A stretch of DNA of 64,000 bases from Streptomyces sp. 3214.6 (GTDB lineage: Bacteria > Actinomycetota > Actinomycetes > Streptomycetales > Streptomycetaceae), in contig NZ_LT670819.1 of assembly GCF_900129855.1 (NCBI RefSeq), forward strand, positions 2,418,001 through 2,482,000, read 5' to 3'. The notes beneath the pieces were generated by a model that was not told the DNA's origin, made no database searches, and saw nothing but the letters and a program-made list of their open reading frames with translations. Position numbers and translations under genes: made by a program. Below are positions 1 to 9,511 of this stretch, in pieces; the first letter of the stretch is position 1; every line of letters starts with the position of its first letter.

Positions 1-133
1 AGATAGACACCCAGCCGCCCATCGCGGCCACGTATGAGCCAGTCGCCGTTCACCCGGTCACCTTATGTCGGGGCCGGTGCGGCCACTGGGTGCGGGTCCG
101 GCCGGCGGGGCCGCCCGTGCGACCCTGGGGTCC

Positions 134-529
134 ATGGACGGTTCCCTGGACGGCCCCCCGGACGACGGCGCCCGGCTGCTCGTGATCGTCGACGCGGCGA
201 ACGTCGTCGGGTCGGTACCCGACGGGTGGTGGCGGGACCGGCGGGGCGCGGCCGAGCGGCTGCGCGACCGGCTGGCCGCCGTCGGGCTGCCGGGGCACTC
301 CGGGCCCGAGGAGATCGTCCTCGTCGTCGAAGGCGCGGCCCGCGGGGTGGAGCCGGTGCCCGGCGTACGGGTGGAGGCGGCGTCCGGCAGCGGGGACGAC
401 CGTATCGTCGAGCTGGTCGCCGAGGCCGGCGGGCGCTCCCGCCTGGTCGTCACGGCCGACCGTGAGCTGCGCCGCCGGGTGACGGAACTGGGCGCGGACG
501 TCACCGGCCCGCGCTCGGTCCGGGGCTGA
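134..529 (+). CDS. NYN-domain (PIN-like) protein
   Basis: Protein of about 131 aa. It carries an LLVIVDAANVVGS segment and a later acidic stretch (GSGDDRIVELV, then VVTADRELRRRV), the pattern of NYN/YacP-type PIN-like RNA-binding or nuclease domains, where spaced Asp residues bind metal. The start at 134 is preferred because the shared domain begins about 16 residues later; an upstream in-frame ATG at 65 would only add a low-complexity stretch. It stands alone and converges with the permease gene on the other strand. Substrate unknown. Confidence 0.7.
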   Translation: MDGSLDGPPDDGARLLVIVDAANVVGSVPDGWWRDRRGAAERLRDRLAAVGLPGHSGPEEIVLVVEGAARGVEPVPGVRVEAASGSGDDRIVELVAEAGGRSRLVVTADRELRRRVTELGADVTGPRSVRG

Positions 530-603
530 AGCGGTGGCGGGGCTGAAGCGGTACGGCGGCGGGGCCGGCCCCGGCGGGCGGTATGGGGCCGGCTGCGAAG
601 CCG

Positions 604-2127
604 TCACACGGTGTCGTCGCGGCCGGGTCCGGTGACCTCGCCCGCGGATGTCTCCTCGCGGCGTCCGAGTCGGCTGTGGGAGCGGCCGTAGAGGAAGTAC
701 ACGAAGAACCCGACGACCATCCAGATGCCGAACCGCAGCCAGGTCTCGGCGGGCAGGTTGAGCATCAGCCACAGTGAGGCGCACACCGACAGGATCGGGA
801 TGACGGGCACCCACGGAGTGCGGAAGGCGCGGTGCAGGTCGGGGCGGTTCCTGCGCAGGATGATCACGCCGATCGCGACGACCACGAAGGCGAACAGGGT
901 GCCGATGTTCACCAGTTCGGCGAGTTCGCTGAGGCTGGTGAAGCCGGCCAGGATCGCGATGAGCACGCCGAGCAGGATGGTCGGCCGGTGCGGGGTCCTG
1001 AACCGCGGGTGGACGTGGGAGAAGAAGCGCGGCAGCAGTCCGTCGCGGCTCATCGCGAAGAAGACCCGGGTCTGGCCGAGGAGCAGGATCATGCAGACCG
1101 TCGTCAGGCCGACGGCGGCGCCGAAGCTGATGAAGCCGGCGAACCAGGGGTGGCCGGTGGCCTTGAAGGCGTCGGCGAGCGGGGCGCTCACGGACAGCTT
1201 GGTGTAGTGCTCCATCCCGGTGACGACGATCGACACGGCGACGTACAGGATCGTGCAGATGACGAGGGAGCCGAGGATGCCGCGGGGCATGTCGCGCTGC
1301 GGGTTCCTGGTCTCCTCGGCGGCGGTGGCGACGACGTCGAAGCCGATGAAGGCGAAGAAGACGACGGAGGCGGCGGTGAAGATGCCCATCACGCCGAAGT
1401 TGGAGGGCGCCCAGCCGAACATCAGCTGGATGAGCGGGGACTGCAGGCTGTCGCCGGCCGGGACCTTCTCCGCCTTGGGGATGAACGGGTGGTAGTTGTC
1501 GCCGTGGATGAAGAAGGCGCCGGCGACGATCACGGTCAGGACGACGGTCACCTTGACGGCGACCACGACGGAGGTGACCCGCGCGGAGAGCTTCGTGCCG
1601 ACCACGAGGATGGCGGTGAGCACCAGGACGAGGGCGGCGGCGAGGATGTCGAAGCCGAAGCCGTGGGCTCCCTCTCTTCCGCTCAGCGCCGCCGGCAGGT
1701 GCCAGCCGGCGTTGTCCAGCAGCGAGGCGATGTACCCGGACCAGCCGACGGCGACCACCGCCGTGCCGAGCGCGAACTCCAGGACCAGGTCCCAGCCGAT
1801 GGTCCAGGCGGGCAGTTCCCCGAGGGAAGCGTACGAGAAGGTGTACGCGGAGCCGGCCACCGGGACGGTGGAGGCGAACTCGGCGTAGCAGAGCGCGGCG
1901 AGCGCGCAGGCGACCCCGGCCGCCACGAAGGCCAGGGCGACGGCGGGTCCGGCGTTGTTCTTGGCGACGGTGCCGGTGAGGACGAAGATGCCGGTGCCGA
2001 TGATGACACCGACGCCGAAGACGGTCAGATCGAGCGCGGACAAGGATTTCTTGAGCGCGTGCTCGGGCTCCTCGGTATCGAGGATGGACTGCTCGACCTT
2101 CTTCGTCCGGAAGAGGGTGCTGCTCAC
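604..2127 (-). CDS. APC-superfamily amino acid permease
   Basis: 507-aa integral membrane protein with about 12 hydrophobic segments, of the APC/cationic amino acid transporter (YfnA-like) type. Visible family motifs are the N-terminal GVGVIIGTGIF segment (TM1), the GPAV..AF..AG segment (TM2), and FFAFIGFDVVATAAEE (around residue 260), typical of bacterial basic or branched amino-acid permeases. The start is GTG, preceded by a GGGAGG ribosome binding site. The C-terminus is hydrophilic and charged. It probably imports amino acids by proton symport; the substrate cannot be read from sequence. It is followed upstream by dxs on the same strand, separated by a strong terminator, so it is its own transcription unit. 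Confidence 0.88.
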   Translation of the reverse strand: MSSTLFRTKKVEQSILDTEEPEHALKKSLSALDLTVFGVGVIIGTGIFVLTGTVAKNNAGPAVALAFVAAGVACALAALCYAEFASTVPVAGSAYTFSYASLGELPAWTIGWDLVLEFALGTAVVAVGWSGYIASLLDNAGWHLPAALSGREGAHGFGFDILAAALVLVLTAILVVGTKLSARVTSVVVAVKVTVVLTVIVAGAFFIHGDNYHPFIPKAEKVPAGDSLQSPLIQLMFGWAPSNFGVMGIFTAASVVFFAFIGFDVVATAAEETRNPQRDMPRGILGSLVICTILYVAVSIVVTGMEHYTKLSVSAPLADAFKATGHPWFAGFISFGAAVGLTTVCMILLLGQTRVFFAMSRDGLLPRFFSHVHPRFRTPHRPTILLGVLIAILAGFTSLSELAELVNIGTLFAFVVVAIGVIILRRNRPDLHRAFRTPWVPVIPILSVCASLWLMLNLPAETWLRFGIWMVVGFFVYFLYGRSHSRLGRREETSAGEVTGPGRDDTV

Positions 2128-2212
2128 GGGGACCTCCCACGCTGTGTCGTCCTCGACATGATCGAGAGGGGGCGTGGTACGTATGCCCCGGCGCGAGTGG
2201 ATTCACGCAAAT

Positions 2213-2252
2213 GGGCCGGTTCCACCACCCTTCGCGGTGGTGGAACCGGCCC
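2213..2252 (-). terminator. Strong hairpin after dxs
   Basis: Perfect 17-bp inverted repeat (2213-2229 and 2236-2252) with a 6-nt loop, about 20 nt beyond the dxs stop. No U-tract, as usual for Streptomyces terminators. It isolates the permease gene from dxs transcription. Confidence 0.85.
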
Positions 2253-2272
2253 GTTCGCAAGCGGCCGGCGGG

Positions 2273-4198
2273 TCAGTCGCGGGCGGGCTCGACCGAGTCG
2301 ACCTCGGCGGCGGCGCTGCCGTACCTGCCGTCGAGCCGGGAGACCAGGCCGGTGACCTGGCGGGCGATGTCGGGGGCGGTGAGGCCGATCTCCGTCATCA
2401 CCTCGCCGCGGGAGGCGTGGTCGAGGAAGCGGGGCGGGATGCCGAAGTCGCGCAGCGGCACGTCGACGCCCGCGTCGCGCAGGGCCTGGGCGATCGCCGA
2501 GCCGACACCGCCGACGCGGGAGTTGTCCTCGACGGTGACGACCACACGGTGGCGCTCCGCGAGGGGCGCGAGGGCCTCGTCGACGGGCTTGACCCAGCGC
2601 GGGTCGACGACGGTGGTGGTGATGCCCTGCCGGTCGAGGAGGGTCGCGATCTCCAGGCACATCGGGGCGAGCGCGCCCACGGAGACCAGCAGCACGTCCG
2701 GGGCGCCGGTGCCGCTCTCACGCAGCACGTCCATGCCGCCGACACGTCCCACGGCGGGTACGGCGGGGCCGACGGCGCCCTTGGAGAAGCGGACGACGGT
2801 CGGCGCGTCCTCGACCGCGACGGCCTCGCGCAGCTGGGCGCGGACCTGGTCGGCGTCGCGCGGGGCGGCGAGCCTGAGGCCGGGGACGACCTGGAGGATC
2901 GACATGTCCCACATACCGTTGTGGGAGGCGCCGTCGGTGCCGGTGACACCGGCCCGGTCCAGGACGAACGTGACCCCGCACTTGTGGAGGGCGACGTCCA
3001 TCAGGACCTGGTCGAAGGCGCGGTTGAGGAACGTGGCGTACACCGCGAACACCGGATGCAGTCCGCCGGTGGCGAGGCCCGCGGCGGAGACGGCGGCGTG
3101 CTGTTCCGCGATGCCGACGTCGTAGATGCGGTTCGGGAAGGTGTCCGCGAACTTCTTCAGGCCCACCGGCTGGAGCATCGCCGCCGTGATCGCGACGATG
3201 TCCTCGCGCTCCTTGCCGAGCTCGACCATCTCGTCGCCGAAGACGGACGTCCAGTCGGCGCCGGAGACCTTGACCGGCAGACCGGTGTCGGGGTGGATGG
3301 GGCCGATGCCGTGGAAGCGGTCGGCCTCGTCCTGGAGGGCGGGCTGGTAGCCGCGGCCCTTCTCGGTGAGACAGTGCACGATCACCGGGCCGCCGAAGCG
3401 TTTGGCGCGGGCCAGCGCGGACTCCAGGGCCTCGATGTCGTGGCCGTCGATCGGGCCCACGTACTTCAGGCCGAGGTCCTCGAACATGCCCTGGGGGGCG
3501 ATGAAGTCCTTCAGGCCCTTCTTGGCGCCGTGCAGGGTCTCGTAGAGGGGCCTACCGACGACGGGGGTGCGCTCCAGCACCTCCCTGGTGCGGGCGAGGA
3601 AGCGCTCGTAGCCGTCCGTCGTGCGCAGGGTGGCGAGGTGGTTGGCGAGGCCGCCGATGGTCGGCGCGTAGGAGCGCTCGTTGTCGTTGACGACGATCAC
3701 CAGCGGGCGGTCGCCGTCGGCGATGTTGTTCAGCGCCTCCCAGGCCATGCCGCCGGTGAGCGCCCCGTCGCCGATGACGGCGACGACGTGGTCGTCGCGG
3801 TCGAGGATCTGGTTGGCCTTCGCGAGGCCGTCGGCCCAACCGAGGACGGTGGAGGCGTGACTGTTCTCGATGACGTCGTGCTCGGACTCGCCCTGCGAGG
3901 GGTAGCCGGACAGGCCGCCCTTCATCTTCAGCCGGGAGAAGTCCTGTCGGCCCGTGAGCAGTTTGTGCACATAGGACTGGTGGCCCGTGTCCCACAGCAC
4001 CTTGTCCTTGGGGGACTCGAAGACCCGGTGCAGGGCGATGGTGAGCTCGACCACGCCGAGGTTGGGACCGAGGTGGCCGCCGGTCTTGGACACGGCGTCG
4101 ACGAGGAAGGTCCGGATCTCCTCCGCCAGCTGGTTCAGCTCCTCCGGGCTGAGCCGGTCAAGATCGCGCGGTCCCCTGATGCGGGTCAGCAGCGGCAC
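2273..4198 (-). CDS. dxs: 1-deoxy-D-xylulose-5-phosphate synthase
   Basis: 641-aa thiamine-diphosphate enzyme that condenses pyruvate and glyceraldehyde 3-phosphate to DXP, the first step of the MEP isoprenoid pathway. The sequence shows the transketolase-like order: N-terminal THLGPNLG-type segment ([14 protein letters not shown]), the ThDP-binding [15 protein letters not shown] motif with ND further on, the pyrimidine domain containing the E of DVGIAEQHA, and a transketolase C-terminal domain. The GTG start at 4198 is chosen because AAGGAGG lies 5 nt upstream; an upstream in-frame start at 4318 would add 40 unrelated residues. Its position next to the xylose importer matches the arrangement in S. 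coelicolor. Confidence 0.96.
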   Translation of the reverse strand: MPLLTRIRGPRDLDRLSPEELNQLAEEIRTFLVDAVSKTGGHLGPNLGVVELTIALHRVFESPKDKVLWDTGHQSYVHKLLTGRQDFSRLKMKGGLSGYPSQGESEHDVIENSHASTVLGWADGLAKANQILDRDDHVVAVIGDGALTGGMAWEALNNIADGDRPLVIVVNDNERSYAPTIGGLANHLATLRTTDGYERFLARTREVLERTPVVGRPLYETLHGAKKGLKDFIAPQGMFEDLGLKYVGPIDGHDIEALESALARAKRFGGPVIVHCLTEKGRGYQPALQDEADRFHGIGPIHPDTGLPVKVSGADWTSVFGDEMVELGKEREDIVAITAAMLQPVGLKKFADTFPNRIYDVGIAEQHAAVSAAGLATGGLHPVFAVYATFLNRAFDQVLMDVALHKCGVTFVLDRAGVTGTDGASHNGMWDMSILQVVPGLRLAAPRDADQVRAQLREAVAVEDAPTVVRFSKGAVGPAVPAVGRVGGMDVLRESGTGAPDVLLVSVGALAPMCLEIATLLDRQGITTTVVDPRWVKPVDEALAPLAERHRVVVTVEDNSRVGGVGSAIAQALRDAGVDVPLRDFGIPPRFLDHASRGEVMTEIGLTAPDIARQVTGLVSRLDGRYGSAAAEVDSVEPARD

Positions 4199-4342
4199 CC
4201 GTGCCTCCTTGCAGTAAAAGCCGATCGAGCTGTTGCCGGGCTTGTCGAGTCTAATGTTCCGTCCGGGCGGACGGACTCCGGCCCGTGCGTCATAGGTCAC
4301 GCGAACGGCCGTACCCACGATGAGGCCTTCCTATGACATGAC

Positions 4343-4374
4343 TGTGCCCGGCATCTGCGGGGATGCCGGGCACA
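4343..4374 (-). terminator. Hairpin after xylH
   Basis: 13-bp perfect inverted repeat (4343-4355 and 4362-4374), 6-nt loop, about 20 nt downstream of the xylH stop and upstream of dxs. Likely terminates the sugar transporter operon. Confidence 0.8.
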
Positions 4375-4392
4375 GCCAAGTCAACGGGCGAA

Positions 4393-5766
4393 CTAGCCGC
4401 GGCCGGCGGCCTTCTGGCTCCGGCGGGAGACGGAGTCGATGACGACCGCGCCGAGCAGCACACCACCGGTGATCATGTACTGGATCGAGGTGTTCATGTT
4501 CAGCAGGTCGAGTCCGGTCTGGATGGACTGGATGACCAACATGCCCAGGAGGGCGGACCAGACGGTGCCGCGGCCGCCGAAGAGGCTGGTGCCACCGATG
4601 ACGGCCGCCGCGATGGCGAGCATCAGGGTGTTGCCGCCGCCTGCGCTCAGCGACGCGCCCGCGGTCTGGCCGGCGAAGAACATGCCGCCGACCGCCGCGA
4701 AGCCGCCGGAGATGGCGAACACGGTGATCCGGATCATCGGCACGTTGATACCGGCACGGCGGGCGGCCTCGATGCCGCCGCCGACCGCGAACACCTTGCG
4801 GCCGTACGTCGTACGACGCAGCACGAAGTCCACGATCACCAGCGCCGCCAGGAAGATCACCAGCGAGTTGGAGACACCCGAGGCGTTGTTCAGCACGGCG
4901 GCGGACGCGAACGCGGCGACGGCGAGGGCGCCCACGCGCAGCAGGATCTCGCCGGTCGCGCGGAACGGCACGCCCGCGGCCCGGCGGCGGCGCTGCTCAC
5001 CGAAGTTGCCCACCAGGGACAGCACGACGGCGAGTCCGGCCAGGATGTAGGCGCCGATGATGGCCTGGTCCATGAAGAAGGAGTTCTGGCCGAGCAGGTG
5101 GATCGGGCCGGAGTCCGACGGCAGGTTGATCGTGCCGCTGGAGCCGAGCAGCCACAGCATCAGACCGTTCCAGCCGAGGAAGCCGGCCAGGGTCACCACG
5201 AAGGCCGGTACGCCGATCTTCGCGAAGAACCATCCGTGCAGGGCGCCGATGCCGATGCCGGTGATGATCGTCAGGACCAGGGACAGCCATGGGTTCATGC
5301 TGTGGTCGGTCACGAACACGGCGAACAGCGCGGACGCCAGACCGCTGACGGAACCGACCGACAGGTCGATCTCGCCGAGCAGCAGCACGAACACCAGGCC
5401 GATGGCGAGCATGCCGGTGGCCGACAGGAAGTAGCTGACGTTGGAGAGGTTGTCGGCGCTGAGGAAGCGGTCGTTCTTCAACTGGAAGATGGTCCAGATG
5501 ATGATCAGACCGAGGACGACCGGGATCTGGCCCAGCTCGCCGCCCTTGACCTTCCGCTTGAACTCGGTCAGATAGCCCTTGAGGCCCTCTTCACGGACCA
5601 GCAGACGCGGGTCGACGACGGTGACCGGCGCGGCGGTCGGGTCGTCGGCGGGGGCGACCGTGTTCTGGTCCTCGACGACACCGTCGGTCTTGGCGACCTT
5701 CGTCGCGGTGTCGGTCTTCTCCGTCTTCGCGGCCTTCTCGGGCTCGGTCTTGGACGTGTCGCTCAC
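4393..5766 (-). CDS. xylH: Xylose-type ABC transporter permease
   Basis: 457-aa BPD_transp_2 (XylH/RbsC-like) permease that forms the membrane channel of a pentose importer. After a hydrophilic Lys/Thr/Glu-rich N-terminus of about 85 residues come about ten hydrophobic helices. The family-typical GEIDLSVGSVSGLASAL segment is near residue 130, and ALHGWFFAKIGVPAFVVTLAG follows. The start is GTG, overlapping the xylG stop (GTGA), which implies translational coupling. It is the last gene of xylF-xylG-xylH; a terminator hairpin follows. Named from gene order and family; the substrate could also be another pentose. Confidence 0.88.
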   Translation of the reverse strand: MSDTSKTEPEKAAKTEKTDTATKVAKTDGVVEDQNTVAPADDPTAAPVTVVDPRLLVREEGLKGYLTEFKRKVKGGELGQIPVVLGLIIIWTIFQLKNDRFLSADNLSNVSYFLSATGMLAIGLVFVLLLGEIDLSVGSVSGLASALFAVFVTDHSMNPWLSLVLTIITGIGIGALHGWFFAKIGVPAFVVTLAGFLGWNGLMLWLLGSSGTINLPSDSGPIHLLGQNSFFMDQAIIGAYILAGLAVVLSLVGNFGEQRRRRAAGVPFRATGEILLRVGALAVAAFASAAVLNNASGVSNSLVIFLAALVIVDFVLRRTTYGRKVFAVGGGIEAARRAGINVPMIRITVFAISGGFAAVGGMFFAGQTAGASLSAGGGNTLMLAIAAAVIGGTSLFGGRGTVWSALLGMLVIQSIQTGLDLLNMNTSIQYMITGGVLLGAVVIDSVSRRSQKAAGRG

Positions 5767-6545
5767 TTTGCCGCCTCCGCGGTGCGACGCCCCGCACGAC
5801 GGGTCACGGCGTTGTCCGTGGCACCCGTGATCGCGGCGATGATCTCTTCGTGGCTGGTGTCCTTCACGGGGAAGGAGCCGTTGTTCTTGCCCAGGCGCAG
5901 GACGGCGACGGTGTCCGCGACCGCCTTGACGTCGGCCATGTTGTGGCTGATGAGGATGACGCCGAGGTCGCGCTCGCGCAGCCGCTCGACGAGGTCGAGG
6001 ACCTGCGCGGTCTGCTCGACGCCGAGGGCGGCGGTGGGCTCGTCGAGGATGACGACCTTCGGGTCGCCGATCAGAGCGCGGGCGATGGCGACGACCTGGC
6101 GCTGACCGCCGGAGAGGCTCGCGATCGGGATGCGCACGCTCGGGATGCGGATGGAGAGCGTGGACAGCAGCTCCCGGGCGTTCTTCTCCATCGTCACCTC
6201 GTCGATGACGCCGCGGTGCAGCAGTTCGCGCCCGAGGTAGAGGTTGCCGACCACGTCGAGGTTGTCACACAGGGCGAGGTCCTGGTAGACGGTCGCGACG
6301 CCCAGTCCCTGGGCGTCGTGCGGCTTGTTGATGCTGACGGGCTTGCCCTCCCACTCGATGACGCCCTCATCGATGGGGTGAACACCCGCGATCGTCTTGA
6401 CCAGGGTGGACTTTCCTGCGCCGTTGTCGCCCACCAGGGCGACCACTTCTCCGGCGTGGACCTCCAGTTCGACGTCGGTGAGTGCCTGCACCGCACCGAA
6501 TCGCTTGGAGACTCCGCGCAACGCCAGCACGGGCGTAGCGGACAC
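5763..6545 (-). CDS. xylG: Xylose-type ABC transporter ATPase
   Basis: 260-aa ABC ATPase. It has Walker A (GDNGAGKST, about residue 40), a Q-loop region (ATVYQDLALC), the signature LSGGQRQ and Walker B (VVILDEPTAAL). It is a single ABC domain, half the length of the two-domain enteric XylG/RbsA, as is common for Streptomyces pentose importers. The GTG at 6545 is preferred because AAGGAG sits 9 nt upstream; the ATG at 6554 would directly abut the same Shine-Dalgarno sequence. Separated from xylF by a 320-nt gap that holds two strong hairpins, and coupled to xylH by a GTGA overlap. Confidence 0.9.
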   Translation of the reverse strand: MSATPVLALRGVSKRFGAVQALTDVELEVHAGEVVALVGDNGAGKSTLVKTIAGVHPIDEGVIEWEGKPVSINKPHDAQGLGVATVYQDLALCDNLDVVGNLYLGRELLHRGVIDEVTMEKNARELLSTLSIRIPSVRIPIASLSGGQRQVVAIARALIGDPKVVILDEPTAALGVEQTAQVLDLVERLRERDLGVILISHNMADVKAVADTVAVLRLGKNNGSFPVKDTSHEEIIAAITGATDNAVTRRAGRRTAEAAK

Positions 6546-6615
6546 GTGAACCATCTCCTTCGCCGCCTGACCGGCGGGGATGCCGCGCGCAAAGACAAGG
6601 CGCGGAGGGATGTGG

Positions 6616-6643
6616 GTGCCGCCGCGTGGAAACGCGGCGGCAC
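6616..6643 (-). terminator. Stem-loop between xylF and xylG (distal)
   Basis: Perfect 12-bp stem with a GGAA loop (6616-6627 and 6632-6643), just upstream of xylG on the minus strand. It may be a partial terminator or an mRNA-processing or stabilising structure. The rest of the gap (6546-6866) holds the next stem-loop and four near-perfect copies of GGGACCGCC around 6759-6795. Confidence 0.6.
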
Positions 6644-6700
6644 CGCACGAGGTTTACAAGATGAACATGCGCGAATCCGCCGCACTTGGCAACGGTTCCG

Positions 6701-6749
6701 TCCGACGCCCGTCCCGGCAGCGGGGTGTGAAGGTGGGACGGGCGTCGGA
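6701..6749 (-). terminator. Stem-loop between xylF and xylG (proximal)
   Basis: Perfect 15-bp inverted repeat (6701-6715 and 6735-6749) with a 19-nt loop, about 120 nt downstream of the xylF stop. Such hairpins after a binding-protein gene usually raise its transcript level relative to the permease and ATPase genes; that role is inferred here. Confidence 0.7.
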
Positions 6750-6866
6750 GGAGTCTCGCGGGACCGCCGGGACCGCCGGGACCGCCGGGGCGGTCGGCGG
6801 GACCCGAGGGCCGTTGCTGAGGCACGCCTTCGCGGGCGGCTCGCAAGGGCCCTCGGGACCGGGCGC

Positions 6867-7967
6867 CTACTGGATGCCGGCGGCCTTGCAGGCGGCGGCG
6901 TACTCGGCGGTGCAGATGTCCGCGGCGGTGTAGAAGCCGTCCTTGATCACGGTGTCCTTGATGTTGGCCTTGGTGACCGACACCGGGGTCAGCAGCTGCG
7001 AGGGCACCTTGTCACCGGAGCCGCTGGTCAGCGTGGTCGGGGCCAGGGACTTGATGTCCTTGCCCTCCAGCAGGTTGACCGCGATCTGGGCGGCGGTCTC
7101 CGCCTCGACCTTGTAGGTCTTCATGATCGTGGCGGACTGGGTGCCGGCCACGATCCGCTGGATGGCGGCGAGTTCGGCGTCCTGACCGGTCAGCGGGATG
7201 TTGCTGATCTTCGCACCCTTGAGGGTGTTGGCGATGCCGCCGGCCATGCCGTCGTTGGCGGAGTAGACGCCCGCGATGTTCTGGGCACCGAGCTGGGTGA
7301 TGGCCGCGGCCATCTTCTGGGCGGCGACCGTGTCCTTCCAGAGGCCGGACTGCTCGTAGGCGATGTCGACCTTGCCGTTGAGGACCTTGTGCGCGCCTGC
7401 CTTGAACTGGGCGGCGTTGGGGTCGGCGTCGTCACCGTTGATCATGACGACCTTGGCCTTGGGGGTCGCCTTGGCGCCGAGGGCGTCGAGCAGGGCCTGA
7501 CCCTGGAGCTCGCCGACCTTCTCATTGTCGAAGGAGACGTAGGCGCTGACCGGGCCCTGGGCGAGGCGGTCGTACGCGACGACCTTGACGCCCTTGGCCA
7601 CGGCGGACTGGATCGAGGACTTGATCGCGGCGGAGTCCTGGGCGGAGATCACGATGACCTTCACGCCCTTGGTGACCATGTTGCTGACCTGCTGGGCCTG
7701 CTTGGCCGGGTCGGCCGCGGCGTTCGCGTACTCGAGCTTGCAGTCCGAGCAGAGCGCCTTGACCTTGGCGTCGAAGTACGGCTTGTCGAACTTCTCGTAC
7801 CGCGCCGTGACGCTGTCGGGGAGCAGCAGGCCGACGGACTTGTCGCCCGAGCTGCTGCTGCCGGAGTCGCTCTTCTTGTCGTCGCCCGCCTTGCCGCAGG
7901 CGGCAATCGACAGCGCCATGGACACGGCGGTGGCGCCGATCACGACTCTACGCATCGTTGCGTTCAT
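6867..7967 (-). CDS. xylF: Xylose-type substrate-binding lipoprotein
   Basis: 366-aa periplasmic-binding-protein-like (Peripla_BP_4) lipoprotein that captures the sugar outside the membrane. The signal peptide ends in a lipobox (SIAAC, Cys near residue 20) followed by a Gly/Lys/Asp/Ser linker. The mature part has the class-B sugar-binding pattern: GLLLPDSVTARYEKFDKPYF, repeated NA..P..QAQQV and a C-terminal TLTSGSGDKVPSQLLTPVSV. The ATG at 7967 is chosen because GGAGG is 8 nt upstream; the in-frame ATG at 8024 would precede the signal peptide. Lies 122 nt downstream of the ROK regulator gene on the same strand. Confidence 0.9.
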   Translation of the reverse strand: MNATMRRVVIGATAVSMALSIAACGKAGDDKKSDSGSSSSGDKSVGLLLPDSVTARYEKFDKPYFDAKVKALCSDCKLEYANAAADPAKQAQQVSNMVTKGVKVIVISAQDSAAIKSSIQSAVAKGVKVVAYDRLAQGPVSAYVSFDNEKVGELQGQALLDALGAKATPKAKVVMINGDDADPNAAQFKAGAHKVLNGKVDIAYEQSGLWKDTVAAQKMAAAITQLGAQNIAGVYSANDGMAGGIANTLKGAKISNIPLTGQDAELAAIQRIVAGTQSATIMKTYKVEAETAAQIAVNLLEGKDIKSLAPTTLTSGSGDKVPSQLLTPVSVTKANIKDTVIKDGFYTAADICTAEYAAACKAAGIQ

Positions 7968-8048
7968 TGGGGTGTGCCTCCCTGACAGGGCCGCAACGCT
8001 GCGGCCGAGGTGGCTCGAAGTCAACTCGGCCGCAAGTTCGACGTCAAG

Positions 8049-8060
8049 AAGTAAATACTT
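8049..8060. promoter_or_regulatory. Candidate operator upstream of xylF
   Basis: AAGTAAATACTT is a perfect inverted repeat (5-bp arms, 2-bp spacer) in an otherwise GC-rich gap between rok7B7 and xylF. Its AT-rich makeup and position 82 nt upstream of the xylF start suit an operator for the adjacent ROK regulator. This is inference. Confidence 0.4.
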
Positions 8061-8089
8061 AACGAGATGGCAACGGCGTCATGCGTTCT

Positions 8090-9289
8090 CTAAGTGAAGG
8101 CAGGTGTCGCCGCGTGCAGGGTGCTGTCCAAAAGGGTGGAATCGCCCATCTCGCTCAGCGCGAGAGCGAGGGCTCCGAGCACCTCCGCGCGGCCGCCAAG
8201 TGCCCCCGGGAGAACGGAGAGTTGACGCGCCGCACTCGGGATCGCGTAGCGGCCGACGGACTCTCTTATCGGCCCGAGCACCAGCTCACCGGCCTCGGCG
8301 AGATCACCGCCCAGGACCACCCGGCTCGGGTTCAGCAGGTTGCACAGATTGGCGACTCCACTGCCGACATGGCGGCCGACGTCGGCGATCACCCGACGGC
8401 AGCCCGGGTCTCCGTCCCTGGCCAGCCGCACGACGCCTTCCATCGTCAGGTCCGTGCCGTGACTGGACTGGAGCAGCGGCAGCACATAGCGCGCGGCCGC
8501 GAAGGTCTCCAGGCAGCCCCGGTTTCCGCAGCGGCAGACCGGGCCGGATTCATCCAGAGTAATATGTCCGATTTCCCCCGCCGTTCCGCCGGGGCCCCGG
8601 TAGATCTTCCCGTCGATCACCAGACCGGCGCCGACACCGCTCGCGACCTTGATGTAAGCAAGATCACGTACGCCTCTGCCGCTGCCCCAGACCATCTCGC
8701 CGAGGGCGCCCAGGTTGGCGTCGTTGTCCACGTGCACCGGGACCCCGAGTCGGCCTCGCATCTCCTCGGCGGGCCTAGTGCCGATCCAGCCGGGCAGGAT
8801 GGCGGAGGAACCGAGCGAGCCGGACTCCAGATCGATCGGCCCGGGCACGCCGAGACCGACTCCCGCGACCTTCGTACGGTCCACCCCGGTGGCCTCGATC
8901 AGCCGGGTGACCAGCTGTTCCGCCCGGTCGAAGCCCTGGGTCGAGGAGGCGTCCACATCCAGCGGCTCGGACTCCTCGGCGAGGACCTGGTGGGCCAGGT
9001 TGCCCACGGCGACACGTAGGTGGGTATGGCCGAAATCGACCCCGATGACGATGCCCGCGTCGCCGCTCAGACTGACACTGCGGGCCCTGCGTCCGCCGGC
9101 CGAGGTGGGCGTCACCTCGACGGTGCCGCCTTCCTTCAACTCGCGCACGATGTTGGAGACGGTCGCGGCGGACAGGCCGGTCGTCCGGGCGATCTCCGCC
9201 TGCGTGAGGGACCCGGCCAGACGCACGGCGCGTACGACTCGCTCCAGGTTGGCTCGGTGCAGCGACGACTGCGACCCCGGAGTCTCCAC
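8090..9289 (-). CDS. rok7B7: ROK-family transcriptional regulator
   Basis: 399-aa regulator: an N-terminal winged HTH (residues about 10-70, LTQAEIARTTGLSAATVSNIVREL) fused to a ROK sugar-kinase-like domain. The DFGHTHLRVAVG nucleotide-binding loop and the zinc motif CRCGNRGCLE are both present. In S. coelicolor the equivalent gene between ngcEFG and xylFGH is rok7B7, which affects xylose use, carbon catabolite repression and antibiotic production. The GTG at 9289 is chosen because AGGAGG is 5 nt upstream; a TTG at 9340 would add 17 residues without a good ribosome site. Confidence 0.9.
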   Translation of the reverse strand: METPGSQSSLHRANLERVVRAVRLAGSLTQAEIARTTGLSAATVSNIVRELKEGGTVEVTPTSAGGRRARSVSLSGDAGIVIGVDFGHTHLRVAVGNLAHQVLAEESEPLDVDASSTQGFDRAEQLVTRLIEATGVDRTKVAGVGLGVPGPIDLESGSLGSSAILPGWIGTRPAEEMRGRLGVPVHVDNDANLGALGEMVWGSGRGVRDLAYIKVASGVGAGLVIDGKIYRGPGGTAGEIGHITLDESGPVCRCGNRGCLETFAAARYVLPLLQSSHGTDLTMEGVVRLARDGDPGCRRVIADVGRHVGSGVANLCNLLNPSRVVLGGDLAEAGELVLGPIRESVGRYAIPSAARQLSVLPGALGGRAEVLGALALALSEMGDSTLLDSTLHAATPAFT

Positions 9290-9481
9290 GACGACCTCCT
9301 GCGCACGGGGCCGCTTCGATGAGGCCCCGTCTATGTCCAACTAGTGAACTCTAAGCTGAGCTGTTCGGGTCGCCTCCCGTCAAGAGGTTGAACAGTATCC
9401 GTGTGCTTGCGGAGGGACACGGAGGGTGGCGGGATGGGGGGTTGCGGGGCGTGTGGGAGCGGGTGCGGGGCGTGGCGGGCG

Positions 9482-9511
9482 GGGTCGGGTCGGGTCGGGT
9501 CCGGGTCGGGT
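9482..9511. repeat. GGGTC pentamer repeat in rok7B7/ngcG gap
   Basis: About six copies of GGGTC in tandem, one interrupted. The 9290-9741 gap otherwise contains the rok7B7 upstream region (AACTAGTGAACT near 9338) and the ngcG terminator; no gene is evident. Confidence 0.7.

Noticed and set aside
561-572. GGGGCCGGCCCC palindrome as terminator between the NYN gene and the permease
   Set aside because: Perfect palindrome without a loop in very GC-rich DNA; cannot fold as a normal hairpin over its full length.
832-2355. Long plus-strand open frame opposite the amino-acid permease
   Set aside because: Shadow frame; low-complexity Asp/Glu/Gly/Arg and no ribosome site.
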